Of a DNA stretch of 64,000 bases, positions 1 through 5,539 are shown piece after piece. The first letter of the stretch is position 1; each line of letters starts with the position of its first letter. Origin of the DNA: DATAES01 sp036493595 (GTDB lineage Bacteria; Actinomycetota; Acidimicrobiia; Acidimicrobiales; JACDCH01); the NCBI GenBank assembly GCA_036493595.1, contig DASXPN010000073.1, positions 1-64,000 on the forward strand, written 5' to 3'. The notes under the pieces are model-generated. The model searched no databases. It saw only the letters and a program-made list of their open reading frames with translations, and was not told the origin of the DNA. The position numbers and the translations under genes were made by a program.

Positions 1-546
1 CGAGCCGGCGCCGACAGGCTTGCGTCCGCGGCCCTGCTGGTGCTTGTTGCGTGGCTTGCCGCCGATGAACGTCTCGTCCGCGGTGATGGTGCCGCGCAGC
101 ATCCCGACCAGTGGGTCACGCTTCATCGACTCACGCAGACGGTGGAGCATGAACCACGCCGTCTCCGGGGTGACGTCGTGCATCCGCTCGATCTCGCGGG
201 CGCTTATGCCGTTCTTGGCGGAGCACATCTGCACCATCACCGTGAGCCACGTCGAGATGGCGACGTGTGAGCCGTGGAAGATCGTTCCGGTCAACACCGA
301 GAACTGCTTGCGGCACTTGGCGCACTTCCAGACACGGCGGACTGACTGTGACCGGCGGCCGTTGGCGTCCTTCATCCCGGTCCCGCGGCTGCCGGTCTTG
401 GGCTTGAGGAAGTACGCCCGGTCGTGACCGCAGTGGGGGCACGCCATCCGCGCGTTGTCCTGACCCCAACGCAGTTCCTCAAGGAGCAGGTATGCGTCGT
501 TCTCGTTCTGCACCCGCTTACGCAGTGTCGCCAAGGTCAACTTCAC
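1..546 (-). CDS. IS1595-family transposase, N-terminal 182 residues (truncated by window edge)
   Basis: DDE transposase of the IS1595 (ISXO2-like) family, which moves the element by cut and paste or cointegration. From the GTG at 546 the frame is open to the window edge. Near residues 34-75 it has a zinc-ribbon with CPHCG and later CAKCRK pairs, as in the family's N-terminal zf-IS1595 domain. It is followed by a helical region containing SAKNGISAREIERM and by ITADETFIGGKPRNK, in which ADE carries the first catalytic Asp of the DDE core. An ATG at codon 33 would cut off the start of the domain, and an upstream ATG is closed by a stop, so GTG 546 is preferred. The rest of the gene is outside the window. 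Confidence 0.85.
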   Translation of the reverse strand, partial: MKLTLATLRKRVQNENDAYLLLEELRWGQDNARMACPHCGHDRAYFLKPKTGSRGTGMKDANGRRSQSVRRVWKCAKCRKQFSVLTGTIFHGSHVAISTWLTVMVQMCSAKNGISAREIERMHDVTPETAWFMLHRLRESMKRDPLVGMLRGTITADETFIGGKPRNKHQQGRGRKPVGAGS

Positions 547-579
547 AAACCCATTCTGCACCCGTCACGGTGGGTTTGT
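545..579. repeat. 9-bp inverted repeat at the transposase start / IS end
   Basis: ACAAACCCA at 545-553 and TGGGTTTGT at 571-579 are perfect inverted copies 17 bp apart. The outer copy lies where the disrupted host gene meets the element, so it may be part of the terminal inverted repeat. The inner copy overlaps the transposase start codon and could form an mRNA hairpin that limits translation. The pairing is visible; the role is inferred. Confidence 0.5.
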
Positions 580-747
580 CAACCCGCACATCACCCTGTC
601 ATGCCACCCCATCGCGGCCTGCAACATGCGATGCAGGTTGTTCAATCGCACCGCCCCGGGTACAAGAAGGCGCCGCCACACCGTCGGACGAACCTCACAC
701 AACGCGATATGCAATTGGAAGACCGGCTGGCCGGGCGGCACAGGCAC
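565..747 (-). pseudogene. pRiA4b ORF-3-like protein, 5' fragment cut by the IS
   Basis: From the ATG at 747 the frame gives about 55 residues containing FQLHIALCEVRPTVWRRLLV and LHRMLQAAMGWHD, the conserved opening of the plasmid pRiA4b ORF-3-like family (PF07929). Homology stops at about residue 54, where the sequence becomes the end of the neighbouring IS1595 element, and a stop follows four codons later. Family members are normally far longer (about 180 or more residues). I read this as a gene split by the insertion, with the 3' part lying beyond the element outside the window. Family function is not established; members are often found on mobile DNA. Confidence 0.65.
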
Positions 748-971
748 TGCAGCACACTAGAAGTCAGCGCGAGGTCCGCGAAAAGTCCGCGAACGGCTCA
801 CAATCAAGCAACACGCGATGGCACGCGCTGATACGCAAGAAGCGGCTCGACCTGCGCATTTGCCGATGTCCCCAGGTCACGGAGGTGCGCGTTTCTTGCT
901 TTGAAGGCGGGGGAGCCCACCAGGTACCCAGACACCTCCGCGCCGGAAGCTACCGCCGACGGCGAACTGCG

Positions 972-1304
972 TCAGGGGGTTCCGGACTGGGGGAACTGGA
1001 ACGGCATCGGTACGGGCCACCATCGGGCCGACTTCGTGCGTTCTGCCATCCGGTAGCGCTCCCAGGCGGACTGCCGCGACGTGCCGAGAGTGGCCGCCAC
1101 GTCCTCCCACGAGTGCCCCGAGGCGCGGGCGGCCTTGACCGCTTCGGTCTTCACCGCGTCGAAGTACCGCTCGAACGCCGCGGCGAGTCGTGCCACTTCC
1201 AGCGGATCGGGAGCCGCGCTCTTCGTGAGCCGGCGCCACTGCGTCCAGAGATCATCGGTTCCACCCACGCCGTCAGGATGTCCTGACAACACCGGCCCTG
1301 TCAA
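972..1304 (-). CDS. Small helix-turn-helix protein
   Basis: A 110-residue ORF from a TTG at 1304. A GTG at 1268 would give 98 residues and is the more likely start, because the TTG lies inside a repeated palindrome. The central part (VKAARASGHSWEDVAATLG followed by TSRQSAWERY) has the small-residue turn and helix pattern of a DNA-binding HTH, and helical sequence rich in Ala, Arg and Glu precedes it. No other domain is seen. The gene diverges from the RmlC-like gene at 1334, and the spacer holds two copies of a palindrome. This arrangement fits a local regulator that may bind there. Neither target nor ligand can be named. The 224 bp between this gene and the IS-cut fragment show nothing recognisable. 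Confidence 0.65.
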   Translation of the reverse strand: MTGPVLSGHPDGVGGTDDLWTQWRRLTKSAAPDPLEVARLAAAFERYFDAVKTEAVKAARASGHSWEDVAATLGTSRQSAWERYRMAERTKSARWWPVPMPFQFPQSGTP

Positions 1305-1315
1305 GGTGTCCTGAC
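1272..1315. promoter_or_regulatory. Two copies of a TGTCCTGAC palindromic element
   Basis: GTCAGGA-TG-TCCTGAC at 1272-1287 is a perfect palindrome with 7-bp arms. A second, less perfect copy, GTCAAGG-TG-TCCTGAC, lies at 1300-1315, exactly 28 bp away. They sit between the divergent HTH gene and the epimerase-like gene, the place for a shared operator. A spacing of nearly three helical turns would put both on one face of the DNA. Binding by the adjacent HTH protein is an inference. Confidence 0.5.
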
Positions 1316-1333
1316 ACAGGCGACGCTGCCATC

Positions 1334-1894
1334 ATGTCGGCCATGCCGGTCCGAGAGATGTCGACGCAGACGACCGCAATCGAAGGGCTCGTCGTCATCC
1401 AGATGAAGGAAGTGGACGACGAGCGCGGTGTCGTGCGCGAGTTCTACCGGGCCTCGGCCTGGAAGGAGCACGACCTGCCCGACCTCGGCCCGTGGCTCCA
1501 GATCAACGTCACCGAGTCGAAGCCGGGCGCACTGCGCGGGTTGCACGGTGAGTCCATGTACAAGCTCGTGGCGATCGCTGCCGGCCGGGCGTTCGGCGCG
1601 TACGTCGATGTCCGGCGTGATTCCCCGACGTTTGGCTCGGTGGTGACGCTCGATCTCGTCCCCGGGCAGCAGGTGCTCGTACCCGAAGGCGTGTGCAACG
1701 GATTCCAATCCGCGAGCGACGACAACACGCAGTACCTGTACTGCTTCGATCACGAGTGGGTCATGGGGATGGCCGGTACCGCGGTCAATCCGCTCGACCC
1801 GTCGCTCGGCATCGACTGGCCGCGTCCGATCGACCTGACCGACAGGGCGTCTGTCTCCGCCAAGGACGTCGACCTTCCGGTGCTGGAGCGCTGA
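1334..1894 (+). CDS. dTDP-4-dehydrorhamnose 3,5-epimerase (RmlC)-like protein
   Basis: A 186-residue cupin-fold protein of the RmlC family, which epimerises C3 and C5 of dTDP-4-keto-6-deoxyglucose in rhamnose synthesis. Visible signatures are KPGALRGLHGE with the presumed catalytic His near residue 71, then DVRRDSPTFG, LVPEGVCNGF and a late Tyr in NTQYLYCF, in the order seen in RmlC. The usual glutamine-rich segment after the catalytic His is replaced by ESMYKLVAI, and no other rhamnose genes are nearby. A related epimerase acting on another nucleotide sugar is therefore possible. Starts at 1334, 1343 and 1358 are all in frame; the first is given. The gene diverges from the HTH gene. Confidence 0.75.
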   Translation: MSAMPVREMSTQTTAIEGLVVIQMKEVDDERGVVREFYRASAWKEHDLPDLGPWLQINVTESKPGALRGLHGESMYKLVAIAAGRAFGAYVDVRRDSPTFGSVVTLDLVPGQQVLVPEGVCNGFQSASDDNTQYLYCFDHEWVMGMAGTAVNPLDPSLGIDWPRPIDLTDRASVSAKDVDLPVLER

Positions 1895-1910
1895 TCGGCC
1901 TGAGGTTCTG

Positions 1911-1930
1911 ATACCCCTAGGGGGTATTAT
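1911..1930 (+). promoter_or_regulatory. CsoR-type operator overlapping a -10 box
   Basis: ATACCCC-TAG-GGGGTAT at 1911-1927 is a near-perfect palindrome matching the known CsoR operator core (G-tracts flanked by TA-rich ends). A -10 hexamer TATTAT at 1925-1930 overlaps its right arm and stands 7 bp before the csoR ATG at 1938. Transcription would start at or next to the start codon, giving a leaderless or nearly leaderless mRNA. Repressor binding would cover the promoter, the standard autoregulation for this family. Confidence 0.8.
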
Positions 1931-1937
1931 TGGCCCC

Positions 1938-2219
1938 ATGGTCGGTTACTCGGACAACAAGGACGCGGTGCAGAAGCGGTTGCGGCGCATCGAAGGACAA
2001 GTGCGCGGCCTGCAACGCATGGTCGACGAGGACAAGTACTGCATCGAAGTCCTCGACCAAGTCGCCGCGGTGACGAAGGCATTGCAAGCCGTGGCGATCG
2101 AGCTCCTCGACGACCACCTATCGCACTGTGTCGCAGAGGCGATCAGCACCGACCGGACGTCGGCAGACGAGAAGCTGGCCGAGGCCTCGGCGGCCATCGC
2201 CCGTCTCGTCCGTTCGTGA
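1938..2219 (+). CDS. csoR: CsoR/RcnR-family metal-sensing repressor
   Basis: A 93-residue all-helical repressor of the CsoR family, released from DNA by Cu(I) in CsoR proper. The family fold is clear: RLRRIEGQVRGLQRMV, then YCIEVLDQ and LLDDHLSHCV. The Cu(I) ligands of M. tuberculosis CsoR (Cys36, His61, Cys65) match Cys35, His60 and Cys64 here. The pattern favours copper over the nickel sensor RcnR or the sulfide sensor CstR, though ligands alone cannot exclude another soft metal. A matching operator lies directly upstream. The stop overlaps the GTG start of the permease gene (GTGA), so the two are probably translated together. Confidence 0.9.
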   Translation: MVGYSDNKDAVQKRLRRIEGQVRGLQRMVDEDKYCIEVLDQVAAVTKALQAVAIELLDDHLSHCVAEAISTDRTSADEKLAEASAAIARLVRS

Positions 2220-3538
2220 TCCACGCCGTCGGGCTGATCAGCCTCGCCGACATCGGCGAGAGCGTGAAGGAAGCGTTCTTCATGTTCTGGGCGACGCTGT
2301 GGGCGCTCGTCCTCGGTTTCGCGCTCTCGGGCGCGGTGCAAGCGTTCGTGTCGAAGGAGGACATGCAACGCACGATGGGCGACCACGGTGCGCCCGCAGT
2401 CACGCGCGCGACCGGCTTCGGGATGATGTCATCGAGCTGTTCCTACGCGGCGACCGCGATGTCGAAGTCACTGTTCCAGAAAGGCGCCGACTTCGTGACC
2501 GCGATGGTCTTCATGTTCGCCTCGACGAACCTCGTGATCGAGCTCGGCGTGGTGTTGCTCATCCTCATGGGTTGGCAGTTCGCCGCCGCGGAATTCGTCG
2601 GTGGTCCGATCATGATCCTGCTGCTCGTCATCGTCGGCGCGTACGCGTTCAATCGCCACCAGGTCGAGCAGGCGCGGCGTCGGTTGCAGGAGGGCCAGAC
2701 GGCGGGGAAGGCGGCGGCAGCGGGCCGCGACCACGAACACGACGCCATGGTCGGCCTGAGCGAAGCGCGCCACCACGAGCTCGACCAGACGCCGTGGCGG
2801 GAGAAGCTCACGTCGAAGGGTGCGTGGGCAGACGCCGCGACCTACTCGATGGCCGACATCAAGATGCTGCGCAAGGAGCTCCTCATCGGCTACGGCGTCG
2901 CGGGCTTCCTCGCAGTGCTCGTGCCGATGGACGTCTGGAACAACTTGTTCATCCCCGGCCACGGGCTGTTGACCACGATCGAGAACGTCGTGATCGGGCC
3001 ACTGATCGCTTGCATCAGCTTCGTGTGTTCGGTGGGCAACGTGCCGATGGCGGCGGCACTCTGGCACGGCGGTATCAGCTTCGGCGGCGTCATCAGCTTC
3101 GTGTTCGCCGATCTCATCGCGCTGCCGCTGTTGCTGATCTACCGCAAGTACTACGGCACGAAGCTGGCGCTGCGGCTGTTCCTCACGTTCTGGCTGGTGA
3201 TGTCGGTCGCGGGACTGGCCGTCGAAGGCCTGTTCGGTATCGCAGGAGCGATCCCGACCGATCGTCCGCATGACGTCGTCGCTGCGGGTTTCGAATGGAA
3301 CTACACCACCGTGCTCAACATCGTGTTCCTCGGAGTGCTCGGGTTGCTCTACTGGCTCGCTCGCAACCGCGCCCGGCTCGGTGGTGGTGACGGGTACGCG
3401 CTCGACCCGGTGTGCGGCATGCAGGTGCGCACGGTCGATGCGCCGGCGACGCGCCACGAGGGCGAGCGCTCGTACTGGTTCTGCTCCGACGCCTGTGCCG
3501 ATCGATTCGACCGATCGCTCGGATCACGCCCCGGTTGA
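2216..3538 (+). CDS. ArsP/DUF318-type permease with a C-terminal YHS metal-binding domain
   Basis: A 440-residue membrane protein. Residues about 1-150 and 220-385 carry two groups of hydrophobic segments typical of the permease family PF03773, which includes the organoarsenical exporter ArsP. Motifs seen are GMMSSSCSYAATAM in the first half and SFVCSVGNVPMAAAL in the second, each with a Cys in a helix as in the family. A His/Glu-rich cytosolic loop joins the halves. From about residue 397 there is a YHS domain, DPVCGMQV then YWFCSDACADRF, usually found in copper and heavy-metal ATPases. With CsoR upstream and coupled to it, a role in copper or other soft-metal efflux is inferred. Substrate and direction are not shown by the sequence. 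Confidence 0.8.
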   Translation: MIHAVGLISLADIGESVKEAFFMFWATLWALVLGFALSGAVQAFVSKEDMQRTMGDHGAPAVTRATGFGMMSSSCSYAATAMSKSLFQKGADFVTAMVFMFASTNLVIELGVVLLILMGWQFAAAEFVGGPIMILLLVIVGAYAFNRHQVEQARRRLQEGQTAGKAAAAGRDHEHDAMVGLSEARHHELDQTPWREKLTSKGAWADAATYSMADIKMLRKELLIGYGVAGFLAVLVPMDVWNNLFIPGHGLLTTIENVVIGPLIACISFVCSVGNVPMAAALWHGGISFGGVISFVFADLIALPLLLIYRKYYGTKLALRLFLTFWLVMSVAGLAVEGLFGIAGAIPTDRPHDVVAAGFEWNYTTVLNIVFLGVLGLLYWLARNRARLGGGDGYALDPVCGMQVRTVDAPATRHEGERSYWFCSDACADRFDRSLGSRPG

Positions 3539-3729
3539 GGGCTGATTGAAGGCCGCCTGTGCCGGGTCGGACGCACGAGCGCGACCGCGCCCCACGCCAC
3601 TTGTACGAGCGCGGTCGCCGCGAACGCCTTGGCCGCCTCCGGATACTCGGCATGTGACCCGATCGCGCCGGCATGGATCACGCCCGCGCTGATCGATGCG
3701 GCCGCCGAGATCAGCAGCGCGCCCGGCAA
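3349..3729 (-). pseudogene. Fragment of a small actinobacterial membrane protein gene
   Basis: From the ATG at 3729 about 65 residues look real: ISAAASISAGVIHAGAIGSH followed by a second hydrophobic helix (FAATALVQVAWGAVALV). I recognise this as the opening of a widespread actinobacterial multi-helix membrane protein of unknown function. After that the reading becomes Arg- and Ser-rich and runs antisense through the 3' end of the permease gene, with no further membrane helices. The most likely reading is that the 3' part was lost and the frame now runs on into unrelated sequence. A short functional protein cannot be excluded. Confidence 0.4.
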
Positions 3730-3765
3730 CAGCTAGGCCAACGGGCGACGCGAGAGCCCGGGGCG

Positions 3766-4236
3766 TCAGTCGTGGATCTGTTGCGCGAGGTAGTGCGCCT
3801 CGCCGACCTGTTCGATCAGCGTGAGCTGGGACTCGAGCCAGTCCGCGTGCGCTTCTTCGCCTTCGAGGATCTCCTCGAGGAGATCGCGTGAACCGTTGTC
3901 ACCGGTCTCGCTGCATTGACCGATTCCGCGGTTCAACCGCGTGATCGCCTCCTTCTCGAGCGCCAGCGCGAGCTGCAACTTCTCCGGCACGGTCTCACCG
4001 ACGCGCACCTGCCCGAGTCGTTGCAGATTCGGTACCCCGTCGAGGTACAAGACGCGCTCGACCAAGTGCTCGGCGTCCTTCATCTCGCCCATCGACTCGT
4101 CGTTGAACTGCTTGGCCAACCGTTCGTAGCCCCAGTTCGCGCACATCTTCGAGTCGACGAAGTACTGATTGATCGCGGTGAGCTCGGCCGTCAACACCTC
4201 GTTGAGGAGCTCGATGATCGCGGCATCGCCTTGCAT
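3766..4236 (-). CDS. bfr: Bacterioferritin
   Basis: A 156-residue four-helix-bundle iron-storage protein that forms 24-subunit shells and oxidises Fe(II). Length and helix pattern match bacterioferritin. The ferroxidase ligands Glu18, Glu51, Glu94, Glu127 and His130 are at their standard positions, as is the haem-ligand Met52 (GEMKDAEH). The usual His54 is Asp54 here, with a His at 57; this is the only missing ferroxidase residue. Tyr25 is kept. The gene follows bfd by 62 bp on the same strand, so iron storage and the ferredoxin that helps release iron are probably co-transcribed from the promoter near 4800. Confidence 0.92.
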   Translation of the reverse strand: MQGDAAIIELLNEVLTAELTAINQYFVDSKMCANWGYERLAKQFNDESMGEMKDAEHLVERVLYLDGVPNLQRLGQVRVGETVPEKLQLALALEKEAITRLNRGIGQCSETGDNGSRDLLEEILEGEEAHADWLESQLTLIEQVGEAHYLAQQIHD

Positions 4237-4298
4237 CGATCAGACCGTAGCCCTGGCGTGCGCGGGGACGAGGCGGACGGGAGAGGGAAGCGAGGACG

Positions 4299-4496
4299 TC
4301 AGCGGCCGACGAGGACCGGCGTGCCCTGCACCTGCGCCCGGATCTCGTCACACAGCCGGCGGACTTCGTCGACGCAGCTACCGCAATGCGTGCCGGCGCC
4401 GCAGCGATCGGCGATGTCGAACTCGTCGACGGCACCGCGCTCGATCTCGGCACGGATCGTGCGGTCGCTCACGGCGCGGCAGCTGCACACGTACAT
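4299..4496 (-). CDS. bfd: Bacterioferritin-associated ferredoxin, [2Fe-2S]
   Basis: A 65-residue protein of the BFD-like [2Fe-2S] family. In known systems it docks on bacterioferritin and feeds electrons to reduce and release stored iron. The four cluster ligands are Cys4 and Cys6 (MYVCSCRAVSD) and Cys38 and Cys41 (THCGSC), with the standard spacing. The helix-turn-helix-like fold region between them is present. Its ATG shares a base with the stop of the upstream small gene (TGATG), and bfr follows downstream. Confidence 0.92.
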   Translation of the reverse strand: MYVCSCRAVSDRTIRAEIERGAVDEFDIADRCGAGTHCGSCVDEVRRLCDEIRAQVQGTPVLVGR

Positions 4497-4720
4497 CAGG
4501 CCCCGCCTCCGACCGAGCCGGCCGCGTCCGCAACAACCGAGCCGGCCGCGTCGTCACCGTTCGCGTGATCGTGAACGACCATCGGATAGTGCTTGGCCAG
4601 CTCGAGACCTTGGCTGACACTGATCCGGCACTCGGCAGGGCAGCGGTGGCCGACGCCGACCGCGGTGGCCGAGACGTCGTGATCCGACAGGTCGAAGCGG
4701 ATGAAGCAGACGCGGCGCAT
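4496..4720 (-). CDS. Small protein of unknown function, first gene of the bfd-bfr unit
   Basis: A 74-residue ORF from the ATG at 4720. Its stop overlaps the bfd start (TGATG), strong evidence that it is translated. The first 55 residues are mixed in composition, with Cys5, Cys27, Cys31 and His14, His25, His44, His50 and His52. The tail after HDHANG is Ala/Gly-rich and looks disordered. I do not recognise a characterised family. The Cys27-x3-Cys31 pair and the many His residues would suit metal binding, which fits its place ahead of two iron-handling genes, but this is inference. A promoter-like pair of hexamers lies about 65-90 bp upstream. Confidence 0.6.
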   Translation of the reverse strand: MRRVCFIRFDLSDHDVSATAVGVGHRCPAECRISVSQGLELAKHYPMVVHDHANGDDAAGSVVADAAGSVGGGA

Positions 4721-4782
4721 CCCCGGAACCGTCGGAGCGGAACTCGCTCCCGGGGGTGTAAGGGTGCCACGCACTGGTATGT

Positions 4783-4813
4783 AAGGTACCCCGAACACGC
4801 CCCGTTCTGTCAA
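4783..4813 (-). promoter_or_regulatory. Promoter for the small protein-bfd-bfr unit
   Basis: On the minus strand, TTGACA (4813-4808) is followed after 19 bp by TACCTT (4788-4783). These resemble housekeeping -35 and -10 boxes, although the spacer is 2 bp longer than ideal. They lie upstream of the ATG at 4720 and downstream of the GDT1-type gene, the right place to start this unit. I saw no clear IdeR/DtxR iron box. Confidence 0.45.
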
Positions 4814-4842
4814 GCGGACTCGGGCAAAACCGTAAAACCGGA

Positions 4843-5412
4843 TCAGCCCCTGATCGCCTCGGCCAGCAGGAGCACGCCGAAGGCGACGAAAGCAAGGGCG
4901 GCTCCGATGCGGATTGCCCGCTCGGGCAGGCGGGCGCCGAGCTGATGACCCACGCCGATCGCCAGCGCGTCGGCCGTCACCATTCCGGCGGTCGAGCCGG
5001 CCCAGGTCCCGAACAGACTCTGCGTGGTGGCCAGCGTGATCGTCGCCAGCATCGTCTTGTCCCCGAGCTCCGCGACGAAGAACGCCACCGAGGCGGCGAC
5101 CACCGGGGAGTGGGTGCTGCGTCCAGCGCGCCCTGCTTCGTCCTCGTCGAGCGAGTCGCCCCGCAACGTCCACGCCGCGAAGGCGAAGAATGCAAGCCCC
5201 GCGAATGCGGAGATGGCGCGCGTGGGAAGCGTGGCGCCGAGGACTGCGCCGACGATGACGGAGAACGCGTGGACGATCGCAGTCGCGATCGCGATGCCGA
5301 TGAGGATCGGCAGCGCGCGATAGCGCGCCGAGAACGTGAGCGCCATCAGCTGACTCTTGTCGCCGAGCTCTGCGACGAAGATGACTCCGAAGCTGACGAT
5401 GAACGCGTGCAT
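4843..5412 (-). CDS. GDT1/TMEM165 (UPF0016) family cation transporter
   Basis: A 189-residue membrane protein with six hydrophobic segments in two related halves. Each half carries the family signature E-x-G-D-K-(S/T): VAELGDKSQLMAL near residue 14 and VAELGDKTMLATI near residue 114. These acidic motifs line the cation path in GDT1-type proteins, which exchange Mn2+ or Ca2+ for protons. An acidic loop (LDEDEAG) joins the halves. The ATG at 5412 starts immediately before the first helix. A hairpin-forming sequence lies 25-60 bp upstream, but I found no yybP-ykoY manganese riboswitch. Manganese export is the likeliest role by family. Confidence 0.88.
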   Translation of the reverse strand: MHAFIVSFGVIFVAELGDKSQLMALTFSARYRALPILIGIAIATAIVHAFSVIVGAVLGATLPTRAISAFAGLAFFAFAAWTLRGDSLDEDEAGRAGRSTHSPVVAASVAFFVAELGDKTMLATITLATTQSLFGTWAGSTAGMVTADALAIGVGHQLGARLPERAIRIGAALAFVAFGVLLLAEAIRG

Positions 5413-5539
5413 GACTCTCTCGGGTCGGACGGATTCGCATCGCGACGTGACAGTCACGCAATGCGACGGCCGCACATCCGGTGGGGTGACCGGTCTAGCG
5501 TCCCGGCGCGGCATCGGTCGCGCCAGAGGGAGGGGTTCC

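Larger units (their letters stand above)
1..583 (-). mobile_element. IS1595-family insertion sequence, 5' end (runs off the window)
   Basis: The element's transposase gene reads leftward and leaves the window, so only its upstream end is visible. The outer limit is placed near 583 because a pRiA4b ORF-3-like reading frame coming from the right loses homology there and enters a terminal-repeat-like sequence. The other end and any target duplication lie outside the window, so the true boundary is uncertain by about 10 bp. Confidence 0.6.

Noticed and set aside
748..971. A gene or attachment site between the IS-cut fragment and the HTH gene
   Set aside because: No convincing frame, repeat or tRNA piece is visible in these 224 bp.
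2468..3457. Minus-strand ORF of 329 codons under the permease
   Set aside because: No domain and biased composition; the permease with its YHS domain is certain on the plus strand.
4741..4842. IdeR/DtxR iron box upstream of the bfd-bfr unit
   Set aside because: The region has GGTATGTAAGGTACC-like sequence, but it does not match the 19-bp TTAGGTTAGSCTAACCTAA pattern well enough to claim.
5413..5539. yybP-ykoY manganese riboswitch before the GDT1-type gene
   Set aside because: A simple hairpin is present, but the conserved riboswitch core could not be found in the leader.
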